IMG/VR virus record: IMGVR_UViG_3300009502_000889
Location: 1 to 33,696 of that record
Length of the DNA: 33,696 nt
From: a virus
Reading direction: 5' to 3' (one strand)
Below, one piece after another: positions 22,801-31,265 of this stretch (position 1 is its first letter; every line of letters starts with the position of its first letter). The position numbers and the translations under genes were made by a program. The notes under the pieces are model-generated. The model did not search any database and was not told the origin of the DNA. It worked only from the letters and a program-made list of their open reading frames with translations.

Positions 22801-25800
22801 TGCCATTAAGAAGGTTGCCCCCTTCATCGAAAAGCAAAAGGACTTGTCAGAGGCTATCGCGAAGGCGAGCGAGAAGCTGGCGATGGGTGATGCTGAACTG
22901 AAAAAGTACGGCATCACCACGGCCCAACTGAGTGAGGCAATCCAGGCTGCTGAAATCCGCGTGAAGGAAGAGACCGGCAGCTACGACAAACACATGGAGA
23001 AGATGCGCCAAGACGCGGACATGATGAAGCTCACGTCCGATCAACGCCGCATTGCCACTGACGTTCTGAACCAGTACAATCAGAGCGTGGGCGAAGGAAA
23101 GATACTGACAGAAGACCAGATGAAGGCAATGGCTGCTGCCGAAGCCAATAATCACCTTTCGTCTCAGTCTGCTGAGATGCAGCGTAACCTAGACATGAAG
23201 TCTCAAGAGATTGAGAGAGAGGAAGTGCTGATGAATGTTCGCGGAAAGAACGCGGATATTACTCGTCAGTTGCTCGACCTTGAGTATCAGGCTGCTCAGA
23301 AGGGCGTAACCCTTAGCGACAGTCAGCTTGACGCCTATAAGAGCCAGCTTGAGCAGTTGCAGTCAATGAAGAAAGAGCAGTCTGACGTGACCTCAACGAC
23401 GGATTTCCTCTTTGACCACCTGGAAAAGGGTGCCGTGGCTGCGGCGTCCGGGTCGCGTGCGGCCTTCACGAACATGCTCAAGAGCATGTCCGAAGACCTG
23501 ATGAAGTCGTCGATGCACGACCTGTTCGATAAGATGAAGAGCCTCGCCAATGGGGAAGCTCTTGGTAAGGGCGTTGACGCGAAGAGCCAGCCGTTCAAAA
23601 ACATCGCTGATCAGAATGCCAACTCCCTGAAGCAGACCGACTACCTGTCGTCGATCATGGAATACACCCGCCAGATGGCTGCGGCCACTCAGGGGCAAAA
23701 CCGTGTGCCCGGCGACAAGACGGCAATGAGCAACCCCATCGTCCAGGGCGGCCACAGCGGCGGAAGCCTTGACGGGTCGAATGACCAGATACTGACGGTT
23801 GCCGCAGCCGCTCGTAAGGCCGGCATTGACCCGACAGTTGCCCTCGCGACCGTCGAGCGGGAAAGCTCGTTCAACTCAAAGGCCGGAAACAAGAATTACG
23901 GTGGTCTATTTGGCACTCCGCGTGGTCAAAACTTGTCCCCACAAGAACAGATTGACGCCGGCTTGAAAGAGATGCAGGGGGACCGCGACTGGTTTGAACG
24001 GGCTCACGGTGAGGTGCCGACAGGTCAGCAGCAATATCTGATGCATAACCAGGGCCTGCTCGGCTATCAGACGTTGACCTCCGGTGATCCGAACCAGTCT
24101 CTGAAGGAGGCTTACCAGCAGGCGGGCATCCCGTTCTCGAATGTCGTCGGGCAGAGCACTCGGGAGCATCCCGGAAACTTGCAGATGGATAGCGGGCTAC
24201 CCCGCGACGAGACGTTGACCAAGGGACAATACGTCGATTACATGGGGAAGAAGACGCAGGCCGATATGGATGCTGCGGCGGCCAAACTTGCGGCGGCCGG
24301 CGACAAGCTCACTGCGGCTGCGGATAAGCAACAGGCCACAAAGTCGGACACAGGCCCGGCCCGCTCGTTCGACAGCATCCTTGCCAACCCGGTGATGCCG
24401 AGCGTCATCGGAGACAACGGTGACATTTCCCCGACGCCCTATGTGGATGCGACTGACCAGTCACGTACCGCCGTTGCGAAGGCGACTGGTGGTTTGATCT
24501 TTGGTCCGGGCGGCCCGAAGGACGACGCGATCTTGGCCCGCTTGTCGAACCAGGAGTACGTGGTAAACGCGGATGCGACGGGCTATTACGGCTCAGATAT
24601 CCTGGACATGATCAACAACAAGACCTTCCCGAAAGAGATGCTGCCTGCCTTCGCGGATGGTGGTGTTGTCGGCTCTTCTGTCCCTTCCTCAATATCTAGC
24701 GGCGGTAGCCCGTTCAGTGGCTCTGCGGCGGCCCTATACGGTGCCGCCATCGACCTGTCGCAAGCATCCGAAGCCGTCAACACAGGTGGCAACTACCTCA
24801 ACCAGGGAGCCCAATTAATCCTGACTGGTGGCCAGACTGCTGTCCAGAAGACGTGGCAGTCTGCTGTCCCTTACGCCCAGTGGACGAGTTCGTCTAGCTT
24901 CACCCCGAAGCCACAACAGCCATCGGCCTATTCTGCGATCTTCAGTAACTTCGCGCAGACTGCCATGAACAAGATGGCCCTCGCAGGGCTGAACTCGGAT
25001 GCCTTCAAGGGTGTTATGAGTTCGATGGGCATTGACACAGGTGGAACGGCAGTAAGCACCCCAGGCGGTGGCGTTGACATCACCAACCAAAGCGGTGGTT
25101 CAGGCGGCTCAAGCTCTGTCGCCTCTGGTAGCGGCGGCCTCTTCGGCGGTCTTGGCAACTGGTTCACCAGCCTCTTGAGGCCGTCATCGGACAACGGGGC
25201 CAACACCCTGGCGCTCCCGGCGCTCTTGCCGACACAGACGGCCTCCACCCCGAATGCCCCCGGCTTCACCTCCAGCGGCTTTTCCACCGACGTTCCGATT
25301 GGGCCGACCTCTGATATGCAGAGTTCATCCGCAATGAGTGTGGACCAGTATACCCCACCCCAGAACGATGCTATCGGTCAGATGATCCAAAACGCGGGTA
25401 TGGATAGCCCGGACTTCAACGCGGCCACCGACAGTCTCGGAAACATGGGTGCCGATGCATCGTCGAGCATGATGGGCAGTGCTCTCGGGGCCATGAGCAG
25501 CATGGAAGCCCCGGTCATCGGCCTTGCCCTGAGTGTTGCGCGCCAGTTGATTTTCTCTCAGAAGCCCACGACGACGACCGTAGGAAGCACGAGTGTCAAC
25601 TGGACGGATGCCAGCGGTAATGCCATTGGCGGGTATACCTTCGATGAGGAAAAAGCCAAGACGCTCTCCCAGGGGCTGATCGATAACAGCAAGTACACGT
25701 CAACCAACGTCAGTCAGAATGACAACACATTGAACCCGAACATGGCAGCACTGACCAGCACGAGTGGAAACCTCGTATGGAACCCCGGATCACTGGTAAA

Positions 25801-26368
25801 GAACTCGGACGGGACCATACAGAACGACGCTCGGACGGCCCAGTGGATGCCGAGTTTCTTCGGCCAGAACCCTTACACCCCAATTGGCGGGTCCAATGCC
25901 TATGAGCAAGGCGGATCACTCTTTAACTACATGCCTTATACCTACCATGATGGTGGTGTTGTTGGTGATCCGACTAACTCCAGCCGGTCTGTGTCCTCTT
26001 CCCTGTGGGGTGGGGCTCGGCGCTATCACGACGGTGGTGAGGTGCTGAGTGGCGACGAAGTGCCGATCATCGCGAAGCGTGGCGAACGTGTGCTCAATCT
26101 GTCTGACAGCGCCCTCTTGGCCCAATCGCTGTCGGCCCCGGGCAGTGGCCTGCTTCGTGACGATGCACTGTCTCCGCAATCCTTGGCCGGTGGTCGTGGT
26201 GGGAATGGTGTGAACTCAAACGGGTATTCTACTGGTAATGGGTCTGGGGGCCACACTATATACCTCAACGTATCGACGCCTGATGCCCAGAGCTTCAAAA
26301 AGTCGGAAAGCCAGATAGGGCACGAAGTCGGTAACGCCATCAACCGGACGATGCGGAGAAACGGGTAA
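19808..26368 (+). CDS. Tape measure protein with embedded lytic transglycosylase domain
   Basis: 2186 aa, by far the largest gene; its length sets tail length. The N-terminal 330 residues are helical. Residues about 375-665 match the phage tape measure core (GWSEAMAHVQAITMSTKEQM, GNAMESLARAG, ALAVLANGGVRASTAGTGLR). A hydrophobic stretch near 715-745 may cross the membrane. A coiled-coil-rich region follows (about 920-1260). At about 1325-1450 lies a transglycosylase-like domain (ALATVERESSF, putative catalytic Glu1352, then YGGLFG). Repeated D-G-G-V-V/E-V motifs near the C-terminus are typical. Ribosome binding site AGGAGG. Around 21890-22330 base use is AT-richer with different codons. The stop overlaps the next start (TAATG). 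Confidence 0.95.
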   Translation: MAVNTIDFVVKMTNEASSVLRNLGADFQSLGRIANTLKEQLDATAEGFASIDRAATTTVAKWETVSRTMTAVKTASTEMNASLEGSARAMTSLSGALQTSLEARTAGVTRLASAISRLTSSTGGLAGANTEIARLGTSLETLVGATSRIAPQMRAFQTTMRGVSRAIEQTTGAANGMGSGITELDRMSIAMERLAQATTVITPVGRAFSSIRTAANNLGSSVATIDALAVAMDRMALSTGSMLAVPAAFQRLANDIRAETAVIRREIADVNSVFSQGTPAARSYVTALDAVVKHFKDIIALGSATATAINSVNLAMARQTVATAGGGDIGTSMKVASHEAENLGYALEHATRRVSGLHEGIAGIVALMGAGVVVERLMGWSEAMAHVQAITMSTKEQMADWESAARQIGVTTEYSAVQAGNAMESLARAGITGAGALTAIIPVTNLARLSGQSFEDTTKELVQIMGDYAISLDKVSIVTDVLAVTTKHSLATMADMVVSFRYVGATAAEAGISVNETAAALAVLANGGVRASTAGTGLRGMFTALVNPTSKAQQAFEDLGLSMDQMDVQAREVASPGHGLENIMRDLKAAGAGTKELQEIFGKWSMNAAGIVMAAVGTGKFAEAFERTNHAIGEAAKIGQTYADNLQSDWLRLKAVFTEATLELGDGGMNDAIRGILQGSRAILLIWEGIVTEGDAAYEQYHRIAQVIEDIGVGLAALAVGGLVAKVAEVGLAFFSWPRAIAIAAAALWDVRDNTVEVHGHVISLAGAFEAAAEAATHIHMPENTTWIDLWTTGIVNAAVLVVNKVIGASRAIWDVLLATSTAICNLFEGVVRSIIERFMDLGTVISKLMSGDFAGANEAAGLALGKSITTGIGKAFDSLGDDITKAMNTDYLHDAGVVIANTVIGGVDAALGASGGALTAAEEATRKRQEAARQESEDAFQRRLQQEEDQKAALGASLEGQDATRPSFLSANPRLPRGAGHDDEADDGSKKKDPYADAIKKVAPFIEKQKDLSEAIAKASEKLAMGDAELKKYGITTAQLSEAIQAAEIRVKEETGSYDKHMEKMRQDADMMKLTSDQRRIATDVLNQYNQSVGEGKILTEDQMKAMAAAEANNHLSSQSAEMQRNLDMKSQEIEREEVLMNVRGKNADITRQLLDLEYQAAQKGVTLSDSQLDAYKSQLEQLQSMKKEQSDVTSTTDFLFDHLEKGAVAAASGSRAAFTNMLKSMSEDLMKSSMHDLFDKMKSLANGEALGKGVDAKSQPFKNIADQNANSLKQTDYLSSIMEYTRQMAAATQGQNRVPGDKTAMSNPIVQGGHSGGSLDGSNDQILTVAAAARKAGIDPTVALATVERESSFNSKAGNKNYGGLFGTPRGQNLSPQEQIDAGLKEMQGDRDWFERAHGEVPTGQQQYLMHNQGLLGYQTLTSGDPNQSLKEAYQQAGIPFSNVVGQSTREHPGNLQMDSGLPRDETLTKGQYVDYMGKKTQADMDAAAAKLAAAGDKLTAAADKQQATKSDTGPARSFDSILANPVMPSVIGDNGDISPTPYVDATDQSRTAVAKATGGLIFGPGGPKDDAILARLSNQEYVVNADATGYYGSDILDMINNKTFPKEMLPAFADGGVVGSSVPSSISSGGSPFSGSAAALYGAAIDLSQASEAVNTGGNYLNQGAQLILTGGQTAVQKTWQSAVPYAQWTSSSSFTPKPQQPSAYSAIFSNFAQTAMNKMALAGLNSDAFKGVMSSMGIDTGGTAVSTPGGGVDITNQSGGSGGSSSVASGSGGLFGGLGNWFTSLLRPSSDNGANTLALPALLPTQTASTPNAPGFTSSGFSTDVPIGPTSDMQSSSAMSVDQYTPPQNDAIGQMIQNAGMDSPDFNAATDSLGNMGADASSSMMGSALGAMSSMEAPVIGLALSVARQLIFSQKPTTTTVGSTSVNWTDASGNAIGGYTFDEEKAKTLSQGLIDNSKYTSTNVSQNDNTLNPNMAALTSTSGNLVWNPGSLVKNSDGTIQNDARTAQWMPSFFGQNPYTPIGGSNAYEQGGSLFNYMPYTYHDGGVVGDPTNSSRSVSSSLWGGARRYHDGGEVLSGDEVPIIAKRGERVLNLSDSALLAQSLSAPGSGLLRDDALSPQSLAGGRGGNGVNSNGYSTGNGSGGHTIYLNVSTPDAQSFKKSESQIGHEVGNAINRTMRRNG

Positions 26369-27006
26369 TGTCATCTAGCTTCCTCGAAAGCCAGTTCCCC
26401 CCGGGGATCAGCTATGGTGCGGTAGGAGGACCCTCCTACCAAACCACCATCGTCCAGTTTCAAAATGGCCGGGAATGCCGCAATCAGCAGTGGGCAACCG
26501 GCCTGTGCGTATGGGACATTTCCCACGGCGTGAAGACGCAGGAGGAAGTTGACCAGCTTGTGGCGTTCTTCCGAAGCGTTAAGGGGAGGGCCTTCGGCTT
26601 CCGCTTCAAGGACTGGTCGGACTTCCAGGCAACAACCACCTTGATCGGGACAGGGGATGGAACGACTTCTGTATTCCAGCTTGTCAAGAACTACGTGACA
26701 TATGCCTCGGATGGAACTACAGTTGTTGGCTCGGAGGCGCGTCCAATCTTCAAGCCTATCCGTGGGACGGACAGCGTCTGGGTTGACGGCGTGTTTGATA
26801 ACAACCACTCTATCGACTACACGACTGGTCTTGTCACTTTCAGTTCCGGGCACATACCGGCTTCCGGTAAGGCCATCACGGCGACCTTCCAATTTGACAC
26901 ACCGGTTCGTTTTGACACGGACCAGATGAAAGTCACTTTGGAGGATTGGAATGCATACTCGTGGGGGAGCATCCTGCTCAAGGAGATCATCCCCTATGGT
27001 TCTTGA
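26368..27006 (+). CDS. DUF2460 distal tail protein (GTA gp12-like)
   Basis: 212 aa, the usual size. The family pattern is clear: FLESQFPPGISYGAVGGPSY, an R-N-x-x-W segment, then EEVDQLVAFFRSVKGRAFGF (F-R-F-K-D), a Gly/Thr-rich beta region and the ending F-D-T-D-x-M-K-V-T. In the Rhodobacter gene transfer agent the equivalent protein forms the distal tail ring below the tape measure. Its start overlaps the tape measure stop. It is followed by a 48 bp gap holding an operator-like site. Confidence 0.92.
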   Translation: MSSSFLESQFPPGISYGAVGGPSYQTTIVQFQNGRECRNQQWATGLCVWDISHGVKTQEEVDQLVAFFRSVKGRAFGFRFKDWSDFQATTTLIGTGDGTTSVFQLVKNYVTYASDGTTVVGSEARPIFKPIRGTDSVWVDGVFDNNHSIDYTTGLVTFSSGHIPASGKAITATFQFDTPVRFDTDQMKVTLEDWNAYSWGSILLKEIIPYGS

Positions 27007-27028
27007 GGGTGTCCATCCCCATATAAAA

Positions 27029-27042
27029 TGAAACCAGTTTCA
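27029..27042. promoter_or_regulatory. Dispersed operator-like palindrome, site 10
   Basis: TGAAACCAGTTTCA in the 48 bp gap before the hub gene, ending 12 bp before its ATG; its last bases merge with the CAGGGAAG ribosome binding site. An ATG at 27028 that overlaps this site is not the gene start. Confidence 0.8.
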
Positions 27043-27054
27043 GGGAAGTGCCCG

Positions 27055-27963
27055 ATGAAAACCTGCTCCTCAAGCCTTCTGGCCCACCTTCAGGGGGAAG
27101 TCACGCAGCTTTGCTCGCTGTGGCTGATCACCCGTACCGATGGGACGGTGATGGGCTTCACTGATTTCCAGAAGGACATCGTGTACGGCGGCAACACCTA
27201 CGCCTCTAAGAGCGGCTTCACACGCACCGCAATCAAGACGACTTCCGACCTGTCCGTGAATAACATGGAGGTCGAAAGCATTTTTGATAGCGACTACATC
27301 GCTGAGGTTGACCTCCGGGCCGGCAAGTATGATTACGCACAGGTCGTCGTCTACACTATGTGCTGGGCGCACCCAGAATGGGGTGTCATTATCATCCAAA
27401 GTGGCACGCTAGGCGAAGTCACCCTCCAGGATCAGACCTTCAAGACAGAGCTTCGGGGCCTCACCCAGCCCTATGCCCAGAGTGTAGGAGAACTCACGAC
27501 CCCGACCTGCCGGGCGGACTATGGGGACAAGCGATGCACACTGACCCCTCCGACTGGGACAGGAACTGTCACAGCAATCACAAGCCAGTGGGAAATCACT
27601 TCTGACAATACGAGCCAGTGGAGTAGCGGTAGCGCCAAGTTTACATCCGGCGCCAACACAGGATGGACCGTTGAACTGATGTTGGCAACAGCCGGAACGA
27701 TCAACTTCTTCCTGCCCGCACCTTATACCATCCAAATAGGAGACGCGCTCCTGTTCACGGGTGGCTGCAATAAGACGCTCGCCAACTGTACCACCAATGG
27801 AAACATCGCCAACTTTCGGGGCGAGCCTTGGATACCGGGCAACGATGCCATTTACAGCATCCCAGATGCACCGCCGCCTGCACCTGCACCTGCACCTCCG
27901 TCCGTAAGCAGTGGAACGGTAAACCAGAAGACCACTTCGTCCACGACTTCAACAGGGGGCTAA
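27055..27963 (+). CDS. DUF2163/BR0599 tail hub protein (GTA gp13-like)
   Basis: 302 aa from the ATG preceded by AGGGAAG. The N-terminal domain matches DUF2163 (LAHLQGEVTQLCSLWLITRT, T-D-F, V-Y-G-G-N-T-Y). The C-terminal part matches the phage BR0599 motif (TPTCRADYGDKRC, then GGCNKTLANC and F-R-G-E-P-W-I-P-G-N-D). The four cysteines of C-x8-C and C-x6-C could bind a [4Fe-4S] cluster, as known for lambda gpL-type hub proteins; that role is inferred here. A Pro/Ala run and a Ser/Thr tail end the protein. It is followed 1 bp later by the peptidase start. Confidence 0.92.
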   Translation: MKTCSSSLLAHLQGEVTQLCSLWLITRTDGTVMGFTDFQKDIVYGGNTYASKSGFTRTAIKTTSDLSVNNMEVESIFDSDYIAEVDLRAGKYDYAQVVVYTMCWAHPEWGVIIIQSGTLGEVTLQDQTFKTELRGLTQPYAQSVGELTTPTCRADYGDKRCTLTPPTGTGTVTAITSQWEITSDNTSQWSSGSAKFTSGANTGWTVELMLATAGTINFFLPAPYTIQIGDALLFTGGCNKTLANCTTNGNIANFRGEPWIPGNDAIYSIPDAPPPAPAPAPPSVSSGTVNQKTTSSTTSTGG

Positions 27964-27964
27964 T

Positions 27965-28387
27965 ATGGCGACGCGCAGACAGGTCGTTGACGAAGCCCGG
28001 AAGTGGGTAGGGGTCAAGTGGCGTCATATGGGGCGTGACCGGGCCGGTATTGATTGCGGCGGCCTTGTATGCAATGTCGCCAACGCCCTCGGCGTCGAGC
28101 ACATTGACATGCGGATATACTCTCATGTCCCGGATGGGTTTGAGCTTCGTGCCGTCATGGACAAGTGCCTTGACCGGATTGACCACACGGCGGCCCGCTA
28201 CGGGGACCTTGTTCTCATGAGATGGGACCGTATGCCAGTCCACATTGGCATCCTCTCTGACACCTACCAGCCCCTCGGTCTGATCCATGCCTACGCGGCA
28301 ATGAGGGGGGTGGTCGAGCACACCTTCTCCGGTGAGTGGCCGGCTCGGACCTGTGTCTACTTTTCGTTTCGTGGCTTGGAGGATTGA
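27965..28387 (+). CDS. NlpC/P60 family tail-tip peptidase (GTA gp14-like)
   Basis: 140 aa, the usual size of this tail-associated cell-wall hydrolase. The catalytic triad is readable: Cys31 in GIDCGGLV, His93 in PVHIGIL, and a third polar residue, likely His108 in HAYA. The GDLVLMRW strand before the His is standard. It cleaves peptide stems to let the tail through the cell wall. Only 1 bp separates it from the hub gene and 3 bp from the next gene. Confidence 0.93.
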   Translation: MATRRQVVDEARKWVGVKWRHMGRDRAGIDCGGLVCNVANALGVEHIDMRIYSHVPDGFELRAVMDKCLDRIDHTAARYGDLVLMRWDRMPVHIGILSDTYQPLGLIHAYAAMRGVVEHTFSGEWPARTCVYFSFRGLED

Positions 28388-28390
28388 CCA

Positions 28391-31255
28391 ATGGCAATGA
28401 TGATCGTTGTCGCCATCGTCATGATGGCGGTTTCCTACGGCGTCTCGATGCTGATGGCTCCTGGCCCGCAGCACAACAACTCGTCTTCGTCGAGCTTGCA
28501 GGAAGGCTCCCGCCTGTCCGACCTGTCTGTTCAGACGGCAAACTACGGCGCGTCCATCCCCGTGGTATGGGGGGCGATGCGCTTCGCCGGGACTGTGCTG
28601 TGGTCACGCCCTATTGACGAAGAGACGACGACCTCCACCACGGTGACGACGATCACCCAGACAAGTAAGAGCGGTAAGGGCGGCGGTAGCAAGAGCACGT
28701 CAACAAGTTCGTCAACGGACATACAGATTACCTACAACTACTTCATCACGATGGCGTCTGGTATTTGCGCGGGACCAATCGCAGCGATCACCAGGGTATG
28801 GGCGAACAGCAAGCTCGTGGTAGACCTGACACCAGGGAACCCAGGGCTGAAGTACAAGTACGCTGAAGACATTTACACCTTCTATGAGGGCAACCCAGGG
28901 CAGGGGATTGACCCCACGATGTCGAGCTTCGACACCACTCCTCAGACACCGGCCTACCGCGACTGGGCTTACATGGTCGTAAAGAACTTCCCTCTAGCCG
29001 ACTTCGGGAACTCAATCCCCCAGTTCACCTTTGAAGTTGTCAGCACATCTGTCCAGATTAGCACGGGCAACTTGGTGACAGGGACTTACGGAGCCGCCCC
29101 GGGAAATGCTCAGTTTTTCGTGGCCGACCCCAACGGTGCCCTTGCGGTATCAAGCCAAGGGGCGCACGTCCTAATAGGCGTGAACCGCCTGTCAAACCAG
29201 ACGATATGGACCTTTGACACGTCAACCCAGACACTCAATTTCAAGACAGGCTGGTTCTTTACAGGAACCGGGTTAATTGTCAACGGTGTGTTCTGGGTGT
29301 GCATGATGACAGGTAGCAACTCACAGTTCTACTTGGTTGGATTTGACGTGAACTCCGGGCAACAGACACAGACTATAAATCTGTGCCCAGCGAGCGTGTC
29401 GTACCTATACTTCTTCGTCTCTGGCATCATGTGCATTGACGGCGCAATCATCCCTGTTGGCGACCCTGAGACAGATTGTTCGGCTTACCTGTCCTCGGGG
29501 ACCTTGGTAAAGACGGGCGGCGACTACTTCGTGTCTTGCACGGGTTCGACGAGCGGGTACGGAGTTGTGCTCTCCACAAGCACTCCTATGACAGCCGATG
29601 GCAAAACCTTCATTGGCATCGTCACTACGGACGGCTGCACTTCCAATGGACAAGATGCAATCCTTCTCAAGTCGGGCCTGACCCTAACCAATTACAGCGG
29701 GACGCCAACAACCTACATGACGGGGACAGGGACAGCCGCATTTATGGACCTCGACAGTGGTCACGTCATCGTTGTGACCGTCGATAGTTCGTGGGGACGC
29801 GGTGGTATCTGGCGTGTCGATCCTGCATCATGGACGGTCCAGGCGGCCATCCTGAACATGGATGGGCCAATCTTTAGCATTACCGGCTCTGGCGGAACGA
29901 ATACAATCACCACCTCTGTTGCGCTTTCACAAGCGTATATCGGCGGGTTCATTGACGTATCTGGCGTCGGGACCATCATACCGGATGGGACGTGGATTAC
30001 CGCAATCAGCGGGTCTACCGTTACCCTAAGCAACGCACTCATGTCAGACGTGGCCGGAAATGTTGCCCAGATTGAAAGCTCAAACTGGGGCGGCGGCATG
30101 ACGACCGCGAGTTCACAGAATGCCCCGACCCTAAATACGAACTTCAACACGGTGACTAATAGCCGAACGGTGATGTTGAACGTGGCAACAATGATGCCGG
30201 TAAAGAGCGTCAAGTTGAGCACAGTGAACTGGACAAATGGCTCAGGGTCAACGATGTATGACTACTGGTACGACAGCTATACATGCTCGTCTTACGTTAG
30301 AGACCAAGGAGTATACGTCCTCGATCTCGGTCGCCAGACCGCAGGGGCCATAACCGATGGGGATGTGGTTGCTTGGCTGTCAGGGATGGTTGGTGTCACA
30401 AACATCGACGTGAGCCAGTTGACTGACACCTTCAATGGCTGGTTTCTGTCCAAGCAGGCGCGAGTAAGGGATTGTCTTGACCAGTTAAAAACCTGCTTCC
30501 TTTTCGATGCTGCGGAGATTAGCGGGAACATAGTCTATCGCAAGCGCACCAACCCGGTTGTCACCTGGAATAACTTCACGGGAACGGTCCCATTCGAGGA
30601 CATCACCTTCAAATTGGACGGTAACAAAAACTCCAATATGATCAAGGAAAGTCGCCAACAGGAAATCGAGATACCCCGTCGCCTCACCGTGAGGTATGCG
30701 AACTATGACAACGCCTTCCAGGCTGGTAGTCAGGTTGCCCAGCGGATGATCAAGACCACCGAGGCTAAGGGGGATATGACATTCGATACCCCGCTCTGCA
30801 TCACTGATAGCGTAGCCGCAAACATGGCCCAGCAAATGCTTGGAACCATGTGGAGTGAGCGAGCAGCCGTTGAATTTATGCTACCTCCTAAATATATGTT
30901 ACTCGACCCGACCGATGTCATCATTATAGAGAAGATCGACCGTGAGGTTGGGCCATCATCCGGCACGAACAACGGGACGTTGACCTACATATCAGTGCGG
31001 CTAACAGAGGTATCACTCCTTGAAGGATACATCGTAAGCTGCAAGGGGGTTGTAACTAACAGCGTGAGCACAGACGAATATGTTGATATTGGTGGCCTCG
31101 TTTCCTCGAACTACGTCGCACCTACTATGACGCCCCAGGTGATTAATCCGATCCCAGCATCGGCTATAACGATGAACTATTCGACAACGGCAACATCTGG
31201 AAACTGGATGCCAAACACCGCCTACTCGGTTGGCACCATCGTTACCGGTACATAA
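28391..31255 (+). CDS. Host-contact tail-tip protein with Phage-tail_3 domain (GTA gp15-like)
   Basis: 954 aa. A hydrophobic N-terminal segment (1-24) precedes a family motif: NYGASIPVVWGAMRFAGTVL, with WSRP. Residues about 240-640 are a strand-rich region with many Gly/Thr and aromatic residues that looks like an inserted beta domain, absent from compact GTA versions. Residues about 730-860 match Phage-tail_3 (SRQQEIEIPRRLTVRYANYD). The last residues, GNWMPNTAYSVGTIVTGT, look like the first half of a small W-x-x-N-T-A-Y-x-x-G module that continues in the next gene. Its stop lies within that gene's ribosome binding site. Confidence 0.85.
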   Translation: MAMMIVVAIVMMAVSYGVSMLMAPGPQHNNSSSSSLQEGSRLSDLSVQTANYGASIPVVWGAMRFAGTVLWSRPIDEETTTSTTVTTITQTSKSGKGGGSKSTSTSSSTDIQITYNYFITMASGICAGPIAAITRVWANSKLVVDLTPGNPGLKYKYAEDIYTFYEGNPGQGIDPTMSSFDTTPQTPAYRDWAYMVVKNFPLADFGNSIPQFTFEVVSTSVQISTGNLVTGTYGAAPGNAQFFVADPNGALAVSSQGAHVLIGVNRLSNQTIWTFDTSTQTLNFKTGWFFTGTGLIVNGVFWVCMMTGSNSQFYLVGFDVNSGQQTQTINLCPASVSYLYFFVSGIMCIDGAIIPVGDPETDCSAYLSSGTLVKTGGDYFVSCTGSTSGYGVVLSTSTPMTADGKTFIGIVTTDGCTSNGQDAILLKSGLTLTNYSGTPTTYMTGTGTAAFMDLDSGHVIVVTVDSSWGRGGIWRVDPASWTVQAAILNMDGPIFSITGSGGTNTITTSVALSQAYIGGFIDVSGVGTIIPDGTWITAISGSTVTLSNALMSDVAGNVAQIESSNWGGGMTTASSQNAPTLNTNFNTVTNSRTVMLNVATMMPVKSVKLSTVNWTNGSGSTMYDYWYDSYTCSSYVRDQGVYVLDLGRQTAGAITDGDVVAWLSGMVGVTNIDVSQLTDTFNGWFLSKQARVRDCLDQLKTCFLFDAAEISGNIVYRKRTNPVVTWNNFTGTVPFEDITFKLDGNKNSNMIKESRQQEIEIPRRLTVRYANYDNAFQAGSQVAQRMIKTTEAKGDMTFDTPLCITDSVAANMAQQMLGTMWSERAAVEFMLPPKYMLLDPTDVIIIEKIDREVGPSSGTNNGTLTYISVRLTEVSLLEGYIVSCKGVVTNSVSTDEYVDIGGLVSSNYVAPTMTPQVINPIPASAITMNYSTTATSGNWMPNTAYSVGTIVTGT

Positions 31256-31265
31256 GGAGCCCGCC

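Noticed and set aside
25154-25167. Near-match to the 14 bp palindrome (GGCAACTGGTTCAC) in the tape measure
   Set aside because: Four mismatches from the motif, and the right half-site is shifted by one base, so it was not counted. Similar partial matches at 2595 and 9424 were also left out.
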